This document shows, one piece after another, positions 7,214-14,523 of a stretch of DNA of 28,079 nucleotides. The translations under genes were made by a program, and so were the position numbers. This stretch comes from Bifidobacterium breve. GTDB lineage: Bacteria; Actinomycetota; Acidimicrobiia; Acidimicrobiales; Ilumatobacteraceae. Where the stretch lies: NCBI GenBank assembly GCA_945869715.1, contig CAMBPP010000006.1, positions 1 to 28,079 on the forward strand, given 5' to 3'. The first letter of the stretch is position 1; each line of letters opens with the position of its first letter. The notes under the pieces are model-generated. The model saw nothing but the letters and a program-made list of their open reading frames with translations, ran no database searches and had not been told where the DNA came from.

Positions 7214-8081
7214 CTTCTTTGCCAAGCAACGCCGCTCCAATGGCACCTGCTTCGGGGCCTAATTGCGCAGTCACCAACAGCGGCGGCGGGCGCAACTCTG
7301 ATGGCGGCATTTGTTGAGTCAATGCATCGGCCACAAAGTGCCGCAGCACCGCAGATGAACCAAGGCCACCACCCAGCACAATGACTTGTGGGTCGAGCGA
7401 GTTGACCAAGTTGAAAAGGCCGAGAGCCACCCAGCTTGCAAACTCTTCCAAAACACGTTGCGCCTCTGCATCTTCTTGCACCACACGTAACAAAACTTCT
7501 TCACCGCTCACACCATTGGCCATACGCCGAAGCGCCGAGCCCGATGCATATTGCTCCCAGCATCCGCGTCGCCCACACGGGCACTCTTCCCCACCGTGCA
7601 TCACAATGTGGTGTCCACTTTCACCGGCAAAACCGTGATGACCGCGCATCACTTTTCCGTTGGCGATGAGTGCGGCGCCAATTCCTGTGCCAATAGTAAT
7701 GACCAGAGCATCGTCGCAATTTCGTGCTGCACCATTTTTCCACTCCGCAACACCGGCACATGTTGCATCGTTGTCTACAACAACACGAATACCTAGTTGG
7801 CTTGCAAGTAGCGCGCGCATGGGTAACTGTCGCACTTCGGGAAGGTGTGGCGCGAGATACACAACGCCGTCACGCGACACTGTTCCGGGCATGCCCACCC
7901 CGAGTGATGTTGCTGTTTGCCCTACACGCGACGCAAGGGCCACGCACAAATCGGCAACTTCTTCAACTATGCCTACGCCAGCGGCAGTAGGAAGCGTCAG
8001 TGAATCGAGAACAGAGCCCTCATCGTCGAGTGCAACTGCCAGGCACTTGGTGCCACCTACATCGATACCAATTGCAACCAT
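7203..8081 (-). CDS. ROK family sugar kinase (probable glucokinase)
   Basis: A 292-residue ROK kinase. The ATP phosphate motif is AIGIDVGGTK at residues 3-12. The central VVVDNDATCAGVAEW holds the catalytic Asp, followed by ITIGTGIGAALI. The ROK zinc motif is ECPCGRRGCWEQYASGSAL, preceded by GESGHHIV with the zinc His. VIVLGGGLG follows in the C-terminal lobe. This architecture and length fit actinobacterial glucokinases, which convert glucose to glucose-6-phosphate; other hexoses or N-acetylmannosamine cannot be excluded. It is the last gene of a minus-strand run after the SRPBCC gene (31-base gap). Its TAG stop lies within the end of the convergent glpK, leaving no room for a terminator between them. 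Confidence 0.88.
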   Translation of the reverse strand: MVAIGIDVGGTKCLAVALDDEGSVLDSLTLPTAAGVGIVEEVADLCVALASRVGQTATSLGVGMPGTVSRDGVVYLAPHLPEVRQLPMRALLASQLGIRVVVDNDATCAGVAEWKNGAARNCDDALVITIGTGIGAALIANGKVMRGHHGFAGESGHHIVMHGGEECPCGRRGCWEQYASGSALRRMANGVSGEEVLLRVVQEDAEAQRVLEEFASWVALGLFNLVNSLDPQVIVLGGGLGSSAVLRHFVADALTQQMPPSELRPPPLLVTAQLGPEAGAIGAALLGKEVIE

Positions 8082-8112
8082 GTTGAGCGATGAAAAATGC
8101 TGATGCGCGGTC

Positions 8113-8544
8113 TTACGACTCGCAGCGTGCTTTCAGTTCATTCAACGTATGCAAAATGCGATTTTCGGCGCGGCGCTTCACAAAACCAGGAAGCGGAATG
8201 ACGAGATCGATAGACAGGTCGTAGGTAACAAGTGTTCCGTTGTTCACTGGCTCAAACATGTAGTCGCCATCGAGCGTGCGCATAATGTCGCCATCGACAA
8301 GCTTCCACTGAATGGTGAGCGGAGAATCGCCGTAGGTGTAGCCAAGTGTGTAGTGAGTGCTGCGGCCAAGTGCCGAAGCGCGAAACTCGACTCGTAAAGC
8401 ACGATCTTGCTCATCGCGTTCAAGGACCACGGCGTCTTTCAGGTCTTTAGCCCATTCGGGGTAGCGCTCAAACTGAGTAGCAATGGCAAAGCAATGCTCA
8501 GGCGATGCGGCGATGACGGTTGTTTGTTTGGCGGTTTCGGCCAT
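8113..8544 (-). CDS. SRPBCC (START/polyketide cyclase-like) family protein
   Basis: A 143-residue protein of the helix-grip lipid-binding superfamily. It opens with ETAKQTTVIAASPEHCFAIATQFERYPEWAKDLKDAVVL, the usual first strand and the W-containing segment of polyketide cyclase/dehydrase-like proteins. It continues with alternating strands (THYTLGYTYGDSPLTIQWKLVDGD) and finishes with a long helix (PLPGFVKRRAENRILHTLNELKARCE). Members bind hydrophobic ligands in a central cavity. The adjacency of SRPBCC, ROK kinase and a PimB'-like mannosyltransferase recurs in Actinobacteria to my knowledge, which suggests a lipid or envelope role, but no ligand or reaction can be assigned. There is a 36-base gap from the upstream membrane protein gene. 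Confidence 0.8.
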   Translation of the reverse strand: MAETAKQTTVIAASPEHCFAIATQFERYPEWAKDLKDAVVLERDEQDRALRVEFRASALGRSTHYTLGYTYGDSPLTIQWKLVDGDIMRTLDGDYMFEPVNNGTLVTYDLSIDLVIPLPGFVKRRAENRILHTLNELKARCES

Positions 8545-8580
8545 ACCCCATTGTTACCGATGGCGCATGCAATTGCACGT

Positions 8581-9030
8581 TTATTCCGGTGCAGACTTCA
8601 ATTGTCGCGGTTCAAATGTACCGAACTTGCCTGCCCACAGGCCATTCAACCCAATTCCGAGCATAGGAACCATGACCGCGAAGGCCATCACACTTCCCGC
8701 TTTTCCATCGGTTGAAGGTCGCGCCAAGGCAACGCCAAGACCAACGACGCATTGTGCCGCAAAGCAATACCACATTGCTCGGCGCACATTTTTTGGTGCA
8801 ACTTCGCCTGCCAAGAAGAAAAGTTGAGTAACTGAAATCTCTTCTTCTCTGCTGCGTTGCACGGCAGCGAAGTACCCCAAGAGGAAAGTAGCCACACCCG
8901 CAGCAAAAAGAGATACACAAACTGCGACAATTGCCACTCGCCATGCTGAAGTAAAGAAAATGCCGCTAAAAACTGCAACAACAGCAAAACTCACTGTTGC
9001 TACTCGATTAAACAAAACGATTTTGCTCAT
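8581..9030 (-). CDS. Four-helix membrane protein, function unknown
   Basis: A 149-residue protein with about four hydrophobic segments, at roughly residues 9-27, 30-53, 84-102 and 110-131. A charged cytoplasmic-type loop (QRSREEEISVTQLFFLAGEVAPKNVRRA) lies between the second and third. The frame continues 19 codons upstream into the glycosyltransferase gene, but the ATG at 9030 is preceded by a purine-rich GAAGAAAGAC and gives a sensible start (MSKIVLFNRVATVSF). It lies 13 bases after the glycosyltransferase stop. No family is recognised with confidence. The position beside a lipid-linked mannosyltransferase suggests an envelope role only by context. Confidence 0.65.
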   Translation of the reverse strand: MSKIVLFNRVATVSFAVVAVFSGIFFTSAWRVAIVAVCVSLFAAGVATFLLGYFAAVQRSREEEISVTQLFFLAGEVAPKNVRRAMWYCFAAQCVVGLGVALARPSTDGKAGSVMAFAVMVPMLGIGLNGLWAGKFGTFEPRQLKSAPE

Positions 9031-9043
9031 TACTTGTCTTTCT

Positions 9044-10168
9044 TCACAATTGCGACAGAGTATTCCATAAACGGGCAGTGAGCACATCGTAGGAAAAAAT
9101 TTCTACTGCTCGCACTCGCCCTGCATTTCCCATTTTTTGCCGCAGGTCGGGTCTGTTCAGCAGCAATGAAAAAGCTTTTGCCACTTCGTCGATGCTGGTG
9201 GGGTCTTTCACCACAATGCCCGTTACGCCATCGTCAACGGCTTCAGCAGCTCCGCCACTACTGCCCGCTACCTGCGGCACTCCGCAAGCAGCTGCTTCCA
9301 GAAACACGATGCCAAAGCCTTCTTGTTCAAGCCCGCCCCACCTATTACGACACAGCATGGTGAAAATATCGGCACAACCATACAGAAGCGGCAGGTCTTC
9401 AAATGGCGTGCGGCCTAAAAAGCGCACGGGAGCACCCAACTTTTTGGCAAGTTCATTCAGACGTTTTGCATCGCGGCCGGCTCCTGCAATGAGCATTTCC
9501 AATTGCGGCCGGTCACGCGCGAGCCGCGCAACAGCCGAAATAGCAATATCGAAACCTTTGCGCGGAACAAGGCGACTCACACCAACAATGAGTTCTGCAG
9601 TAGGCGACACACCAAAATGTTCACGTGCCGATGCGCGTTCGCCAGCGCTCAATACGTGAAAACGTTCGGTGTCAACACCAGGTTGCACCACCGTTGTGGG
9701 CAGGTCACGACCTGCAGCACGCGCCGCTTCATTTGCCGGGTACTGACCCGCAGCAAGAACATGAATGGAGTGACGCAATACGCGGCCCAATATTTGGTGC
9801 GTGCCAGGTATGCGCCCCGGCACCGTGACCTCGGCCCCGTGAACGACAACTGCGTAAGGCAACTCCAACGACGGACCAATAATGCCGAGTGGTACCGCAG
9901 GGTCGAGCACCACGAAGTCGGCGTTCATTCTTTTCGCCATCTCGTTAATGCGCTTCACCATGAATGGGTGCGGCAATAGCACTGGCTCACGCGTGCGTTC
10001 AATATGAAATGGTTGCGTTGCATCCCACTCTTTCGCACCTTCGTAGGGCGATGTGAGTACAGCAAAGGAATCGCTTGGCAAACGGCGCCACCATTCCCAG
10101 AGCAATGACTGAATACCACCAATTTTTGGTGGGAAGTCGTTCGTTACTAATAGGTGGCGGGAAGTCAT
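9044..10168 (-). CDS. GT4 glycosyltransferase, PimB'-like mannosyltransferase
   Basis: A 374-residue GT-B retaining glycosyltransferase. The N-terminus MTSRHLLVTNDFPPKIGGIQS is the signature of actinobacterial PimB/PimB' proteins, with the GGIQ acceptor loop. The N-terminal domain continues with VVVHGAEVTVPGRIPGT. The C-terminal GDP-sugar domain contains LIVGVSRLVPRKGFDI (Arg and Lys contacts), RFLGRTPFEDLPLLYGCADIF and the EQEGFGIVFLEAAACG motif with the Glu-x7-Glu arrangement. PimB' adds the second mannose to phosphatidylinositol monomannoside at the cytoplasmic face of the membrane; a related glycolipid substrate is possible in this lineage. AGAGAAG six bases after the queG stop serves as the ribosome site. 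Confidence 0.8.
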   Translation of the reverse strand: MTSRHLLVTNDFPPKIGGIQSLLWEWWRRLPSDSFAVLTSPYEGAKEWDATQPFHIERTREPVLLPHPFMVKRINEMAKRMNADFVVLDPAVPLGIIGPSLELPYAVVVHGAEVTVPGRIPGTHQILGRVLRHSIHVLAAGQYPANEAARAAGRDLPTTVVQPGVDTERFHVLSAGERASAREHFGVSPTAELIVGVSRLVPRKGFDIAISAVARLARDRPQLEMLIAGAGRDAKRLNELAKKLGAPVRFLGRTPFEDLPLLYGCADIFTMLCRNRWGGLEQEGFGIVFLEAAACGVPQVAGSSGGAAEAVDDGVTGIVVKDPTSIDEVAKAFSLLLNRPDLRQKMGNAGRVRAVEIFSYDVLTARLWNTLSQL

Positions 10169-10174
10169 GCTTCT

Positions 10175-11302
10175 CTAGTGTTGCTCACGCACGCCTGGCA
10201 GACGGTGCAATTCCGCTGCCACATCGGGATCTTCATCGTGAAGCGGAATGCTGGAACCCATGCCTAGGCGCGATGCCGCCCAAATTGCATGTGCTCGCAA
10301 GACAGGGTCGGAGCTCTGCACGTGAGTGGCCACTATCGCTTTCGCTTTTTCATTGTGCAAGGAAGCTGTATTGCCAATGACCACCAAGGCATTGCGGCGC
10401 ACCCATCGCGGATCACGACCCGCGATGTACCAACGGCCGTAGCGTTCCAGAATTTCAGCATCGCTGAGTGACAACAGTTCCAACACATCGACAACTATTT
10501 GGGCATCGTCGGCAATATTTTCATGTTGTGCAAGGCGCATGCTTGGCGGGCATGCGTCTTGGCATGAGTCACAGCCATACATGCGTGCCCCAATAGCTTC
10601 GCGATACTGGTGCGCTATGACACCAGGCTTTTGCAGTATCCATGCCAAACACTTTCCAGCATCAATAACACCAGGCTCCACAATGGCTCCGGTTGGGCAG
10701 GCATCGAGGCACCGCCGGCAGGTTCCACAACCGTCAGACACCACAGATGACGGCGACAACTCGGCAGTAGTAACAACACACCCCAAGACAAACCAACTGC
10801 CTGCACCGCTGATGAGCAAGTTTGCATTTTTGCCAAACCATCCGAGCCCTGCAAGGTACGCAACTTCACGATCGACAATTGCATTGCTATCGGCAAACAC
10901 CAGAGCTTCATGACCATCGCTACGCAACTGTTGCGCCACCACCGTGAGCGAATCGCGCAACGACGCATAATGATCGGACCAGGCATAGCGAGCCACGTCG
11001 CCAAATACCTGATCGGTCATTTCAGAAAGTGCCGGCATCGGCACATCGGCGAAATAACTGCGCGCGCCCACCACAATGCTGCGCGCATGTGGCAGCGCCA
11101 TCTCTGGTGTTGTTGAACGAATGGGATTGCGATACGTGAACTGCATGGTGTCGCGTAGCCCACGTGCTTCTCGCTCAACTAACGCTTCACGTGCCCGCAA
11201 CAATGGCTCGGCAGTGGTGAAGCCAATGCGGTGCAACCCAGCCGACAGACCTACCTCAGAGAGGTGGTGCGTATAGCTACTTTGAGACTCAACCGACTTC
11301 AC
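10175..11302 (-). CDS. queG: Epoxyqueuosine reductase
   Basis: About 375 residues if started at GTG 11302. QueG reduces epoxyqueuosine to queuosine in tRNA using a cobalamin cofactor and two [4Fe-4S] clusters. The N-terminal cobalamin domain includes SIVVGARSYF and FADSNAIVDREVAYLAGLGWFGKNANLLI. The clusters are built by CGTCRRCLDACPTGAI and YGCDSCQDACPP. HEAT-like helices follow (WVRRNALVVIGN..., DPVLRAHAIWAASRLG). The reading frame extends further upstream, but that part overlaps the small cysteine protein, so GTG 11302, which overlaps that gene's stop by 14 bases, is preferred; its ribosome site is weak. Other queuosine genes are not in the window. Confidence 0.9.
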   Translation of the reverse strand: MKSVESQSSYTHHLSEVGLSAGLHRIGFTTAEPLLRAREALVEREARGLRDTMQFTYRNPIRSTTPEMALPHARSIVVGARSYFADVPMPALSEMTDQVFGDVARYAWSDHYASLRDSLTVVAQQLRSDGHEALVFADSNAIVDREVAYLAGLGWFGKNANLLISGAGSWFVLGCVVTTAELSPSSVVSDGCGTCRRCLDACPTGAIVEPGVIDAGKCLAWILQKPGVIAHQYREAIGARMYGCDSCQDACPPSMRLAQHENIADDAQIVVDVLELLSLSDAEILERYGRWYIAGRDPRWVRRNALVVIGNTASLHNEKAKAIVATHVQSSDPVLRAHAIWAASRLGMGSSIPLHDEDPDVAAELHRLPGVREQH

Positions 11303-11513
11303 GATGACGAAGCGTAGGCACCAAACCCGCAGAAGCGAGCAACCTGACGGCACGCTCTTCTTCAAGGCTGAATACCACGGCATCGCCTGGCTCGTGATTT
11401 AAGAGATACGAGACCACACAGTCGCCGCACGCATCGCTCTCGCGCATCACACAGGTATCGCATGAGATGGTGAGCGACGAAGAAGTAACCGGAATTGAGG
11501 TGCGTTGTTCCAT
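11289..11513 (-). CDS. Small four-cysteine protein of unknown function
   Basis: A 74-residue protein started at ATG 11513 (MEQRTSIPVTSSS). It has a CxxC-x7-CxxC arrangement at C18, C21, C29 and C32 (SCDTCVMRESDACGDCVVSYLL), followed by a charged segment with FSLEEERAVRLLASAGLVP. The cysteines could bind zinc or an Fe-S cluster. I recall similar small proteins with a DACxDCVV motif in other Actinobacteria but know of no function. It sits between thrB (31 bases upstream) and queG, whose start overlaps its stop. Sixteen more codons are open upstream, but they include unlikely residues and no better ribosome site. Confidence 0.65.
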   Translation of the reverse strand: MEQRTSIPVTSSSLTISCDTCVMRESDACGDCVVSYLLNHEPGDAVVFSLEEERAVRLLASAGLVPTLRHREVG

Positions 11514-11544
11514 ACCCACATATGAGCAAAGGGGTGTGACAGAG

Positions 11545-12354
11545 CTATAACAGGCGCGCACCAGTGGTGTTGATCTCTAACACTTTTGCCGTGCCTTCAG
11601 CGGGAAGGCTCTGAGCAATACGTGCTGCCTCGCCTGCACGACAAAACATGGCAACACTCGGACCCGAACCCGATAGCCATCCACAAATGGCTCCGGCGCT
11701 TAACCCTGCATCGAGCGCAGCTCGGCTATGTGGAACCGCTGCAAAACGAAGATCTTGATGCAAGCGGTCGGCAGTTGCTGCAGCAAGTGCTTCAAGATCT
11801 CCAGAATTCAATGCTCCAACAAGAAGTGCGGTGTGAGCAATATTGAAAGATGCATCTGCGAGAGGTACTTGGGTCGGCAATTTTGTGCGCGATGCATGAG
11901 TTGAGGTAGACGAAGACGGAACCCACACCACCACTTCCACTGCGCAGTTGTTTGTAATTTTTGCTGCGAATGTTCCGTTCGTTCCCACTATTCCGCCCAG
12001 CAACGATGCAGCAACATTGTCGCCGTGGCCTTCTAGTTCCGAAGTTGCCACCAGAACTTTCTTGCGCCACTCATGGGAGTGCAGTGCATTTTCATCTTGC
12101 TGAACTGCTGCGAGTAATGCTCCACCCACTCGCACTGCCCCGCTGTAGCCAAGACCACGACCCATCGGAATATCGGTGCGTACAGAAATATTGCCTACGC
12201 CGCCGAGTGCACGAAAGGCAATGGTGGCTGGGTGAAATTCATCGGCAACAGGTTCGGTGCTTTCTGCTTCGCGCACAGTTGCGTACAAAGACAACGCCAT
12301 GGCTATTCCATCGAACCCTGGGCCTAAATTGGCCGAACTTGCGGGAACGCGCAC
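11545..12354 (-). CDS. thrB: Homoserine kinase (GHMP family)
   Basis: A 269-residue GHMP kinase. It opens directly with VRVPASSANLGPGFDGIAMALSLY, the ThrB N-terminal motif. The phosphate loop region is IPMGRGLGYSGAVRVGGALLAA, where most ThrB have GLGSSAA; the Tyr-Ser-Gly form is unusual but of a type I associate with this actinobacterial subgroup. GHGDNVAASLLGGIVG and AGAICGWLSGSGPSVAMFC follow in the expected places. It phosphorylates L-homoserine, the step before threonine synthase. The start is GTG 12354, 17 bases after the trpD stop. It is slightly shorter than the usual 300 residues because of the tight N-terminus. Aspartate-pathway partners hom and thrC are not in the window. Confidence 0.88.
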   Translation of the reverse strand: MRVPASSANLGPGFDGIAMALSLYATVREAESTEPVADEFHPATIAFRALGGVGNISVRTDIPMGRGLGYSGAVRVGGALLAAVQQDENALHSHEWRKKVLVATSELEGHGDNVAASLLGGIVGTNGTFAAKITNNCAVEVVVWVPSSSTSTHASRTKLPTQVPLADASFNIAHTALLVGALNSGDLEALAAATADRLHQDLRFAAVPHSRAALDAGLSAGAICGWLSGSGPSVAMFCRAGEAARIAQSLPAEGTAKVLEINTTGARLL

Positions 12355-12371
12355 TGCAAGAGAGGAAATAT

Positions 12372-13463
12372 TTACTCCAAGCGCTCTGCTGCTGCAGTGC
12401 TTGCTGTTATTAACTTCCGCAATACGTCAGATGCCTTACCTGAATCAATAGATTCTTCTGCCAACATGCGACCTGCGCCAAGCGACGCTGCGACCCCAGC
12501 AATATGCAGTGCTGCAGCCGCGTTGAACACCACTGTGTCGCGTGCTGCACCTGCTTCGCCAGCTAGCACTGCACGAGCAATGCGGGCATTTTCAGTTGCG
12601 TCTCCGCCAACAATTGCCGACAGTGGTTGCGCTGCCAGACCAATGTCGGAGCAGTCAACTATCAATTCACTTACATCGCCATTGCGTAATTGCATGGCGA
12701 GTGCAGGGCCAGCAAGCGTGAGTTCGTCGACCCCACCTTGCGTGGTTCCGTTGCTTCCATGAACCACCCATGCAGAAGTGACTCCGCGTGAACTTAAAGC
12801 TTCAATCATCGGGCGCATCATCCACGGCGCTGCAACACCAACGAGCATGGAAGAGATAGGAGCAGGGTTTGCCATGGGCCCCAACAAGTTGAACGCAGTG
12901 GAAATTCCTATTTCGCGCCGCGATGGCCCCGTGTAGCGAAACGCTGGGTGAAAACGAGCAGCAAGACAAAAGCCCATTCCTGCTTCATCAATACATTGAG
13001 CAACACCGACGGGGTCGAGTTCAATGGCAACACCAAGTTCTTCCAACACATCGGCTGCACCACACTTCGATGAAGCGGCGCGGTTCCCATGCTTGCATAC
13101 CGGCACTCCGGCGCCGGCCACAACGATCGCAGTGACAGTAGAAACGTTAAAAGAATTACTTTGGTCGCCGCCCGTGCCCACAATGTCGATGGCGCGTTGT
13201 GCAAGTTCTGGTGCCAGATCTACGCGTTGGCCAGCGGAACGCACGGCGCGCAACATGCCCGATAATTCGGTTGCAGTTTCACCCTTGGCGCGCAATGCAA
13301 CAATGAAGGCGGTCATTTGAGAGGCAGTTGCTTGCCCGTTTAAAATGTCGGTGATAGCTGCTTCGGCTATATGTGCATCGAGATTGTTTCCCGAGATGAG
13401 CGTGCCCAAAATTCCTGGCCAACCCCCGTACTGAGCAATATCGAGCGAATGCGAAGAAGTCAC
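12372..13463 (-). CDS. trpD: Anthranilate phosphoribosyltransferase
   Basis: A 363-residue enzyme if started at GTG 13463. TrpD transfers the phosphoribosyl group of PRPP to anthranilate, the second step from chorismate in tryptophan synthesis. The PRPP loop is IVGTGGDQSNSFNVSTVTA, and KHGNRAASSKCGAADVLEELG is the second family signature, with MGFCLAARFHPAFRYTGPSRREIGI and FNLLGPMANPA downstream. All match the family. The frame is open for 61 more codons upstream, but those overlap whiB in antisense-like composition and lack family similarity; GTG 13463 lies ten bases after the whiB stop. No other trp genes are present here. Confidence 0.92.
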   Translation of the reverse strand: MTSSHSLDIAQYGGWPGILGTLISGNNLDAHIAEAAITDILNGQATASQMTAFIVALRAKGETATELSGMLRAVRSAGQRVDLAPELAQRAIDIVGTGGDQSNSFNVSTVTAIVVAGAGVPVCKHGNRAASSKCGAADVLEELGVAIELDPVGVAQCIDEAGMGFCLAARFHPAFRYTGPSRREIGISTAFNLLGPMANPAPISSMLVGVAAPWMMRPMIEALSSRGVTSAWVVHGSNGTTQGGVDELTLAGPALAMQLRNGDVSELIVDCSDIGLAAQPLSAIVGGDATENARIARAVLAGEAGAARDTVVFNAAAALHIAGVAASLGAGRMLAEESIDSGKASDVLRKLITASTAAAERLE

Positions 13464-13473
13464 TCGCTCATTC

Positions 13474-13719
13474 TTACGCAGACCGACGGCGTTGACGCAC
13501 AATGCGTCGGCGTTCGCGTTCGGTGGTACCGCCCCAAACACCTTCTTTTTCGCGGCTGGCCAACGCATGTTCAAGGCACGAGACCCGCACGTGGCAGGTA
13601 TCGCAGACCGCGATGGCGATTTCCACCTGCGCTTCGTCGCCTTCATCTGGAAAAAAGACTGCAGGATCGAGGCCCTGACAGGCCCCTTTTTGTCGCCATG
13701 AAAGATCGATGACTGTCAC
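13474..13719 (-). CDS. WhiB family Fe-S transcriptional regulator
   Basis: An 81-residue WhiB-like protein, a family restricted to Actinobacteria and their phages. The four cluster cysteines are at residue 14 (KGACQGLD), residues 39 and 42 (AVCDTC) and residue 48 (VSCLEHA). The GVWGG turn and the basic C-terminus ERERRRIVRQRRRSA follow, which contact sigma factor and DNA. The start is GTG 13719, which has a strong GGGGGAAA ribosome site upstream; the longer frame to 13794 has none and no family similarity. Members respond to redox or nitric oxide through the [4Fe-4S] cluster. It heads the trpD-thrB run, but which genes it controls cannot be told. Confidence 0.9.
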   Translation of the reverse strand: MTVIDLSWRQKGACQGLDPAVFFPDEGDEAQVEIAIAVCDTCHVRVSCLEHALASREKEGVWGGTTERERRRIVRQRRRSA

Positions 13720-13749
13720 GTTGTTTCCCCCACCGTGTTGCAGTTCACC

Positions 13750-13764
13750 CCGGGAAAGCCCCGG
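13750..13764 (-). promoter_or_regulatory. Short GC-rich hairpin in the whiB leader
   Basis: CCGGG (13750-13754) and CCCGG (13760-13764) form a 5-bp inverted repeat with a 5-base loop, about 30 bases before the whiB GTG. No T-run follows, so it is not a normal terminator. Upstream on the minus strand, TTGCGT and TAAGGT lie 18 bases apart and are a possible promoter. The gap between whiB and DUF3501 (13720-13873) shows nothing else that I recognise. Confidence 0.25.
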
Positions 13765-13873
13765 AATGTGTTCAGTGGTCCTTTCGCCAAGCATCCCCTA
13801 ATGCGTGACGAACGTCTCACCTCGCTCACCTTACGTTGTGCTCTACAAGTAACGCAAACTCAACAGGAAAGAA

Positions 13874-14500
13874 TTAACTGTTGGCCTGCAGGTCTAAAAG
13901 AAGCTCTCCGACGGTGGAATCGGCCAGCTCAATTACCTCTAAATAATTGGGGTGGATACAACGTAATTGCACCGGCCCGCTGGCAAATGTGGCCACTTGT
14001 TCAGGTGTGAAATTGAAGTGAATGTAATGAACCGCAGCGGTGATGTCTTCACGAGTGAGAGCAGCATCGTGCTGAGCATCGGTCACAGGGTGCACCTCAG
14101 TGCCATCGCTGAGCAACAGCATAATTGAGCGCTCGATACCCACCAGTTTTGGCAACCACTCGCGCATGGCGGCTTCGGTAGTGATTTCAATGAAGATCGT
14201 GCAGCTCAACTGTCCTGGTTCAGGAATGAGTGGGTTATACGCGTTGAGTTCTTCGTAGACACCTTCATCGGTGAGCACTTTCTCGGCACGCAGCATTTCT
14301 TGAATCTGAATCCACATGGTGTCTCTGTTTTCAAAGAGCACTGTCAAGATGGTTCCGAGTTCAACGCGACGTTTGCGCTTCAGTTCTAAGACGCGTGCTT
14401 TTTCCGCAACACGTACTTTTTCATATGCACGTAGGTCGAGAATGTCTTCGAGCACTAGCTTGCGTGAACCATTGTGAGATGGTGACAATACGGGGGTCAT
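13874..14500 (-). CDS. DUF3501 family protein
   Basis: A 208-residue protein that matches the DUF3501 family. The recognisable pattern is LVLEDILDLRAYEKVRVAEKARVLELKRKRRVELG, then FENRDTMWIQIQEMLRAE and EELNAYNPLIPEPGQLSCTIFIEI. It lacks a signal peptide and membrane segments, so it should be cytoplasmic. The family has no established function but is repeatedly found beside rubrerythrin and a GlpC-like Fe-S protein, exactly as here. ATG 14500 is preferred over ATG 14506 because GAGAGGA lies seven bases before it, whereas the first ATG directly abuts that sequence. It is the last gene of the PerR-rubrerythrin-FeS operon. Confidence 0.85.
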   Translation of the reverse strand: MTPVLSPSHNGSRKLVLEDILDLRAYEKVRVAEKARVLELKRKRRVELGTILTVLFENRDTMWIQIQEMLRAEKVLTDEGVYEELNAYNPLIPEPGQLSCTIFIEITTEAAMREWLPKLVGIERSIMLLLSDGTEVHPVTDAQHDAALTREDITAAVHYIHFNFTPEQVATFASGPVQLRCIHPNYLEVIELADSTVGELLLDLQANS

Positions 14501-14523
14501 TTTCATCCTCTCTAATTGGGTTG

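Noticed and set aside
13464..13646. In-frame upstream extension of trpD
   Set aside because: These 61 codons lie over whiB in another frame and have no TrpD similarity; GTG 13463 gives the expected N-terminus.
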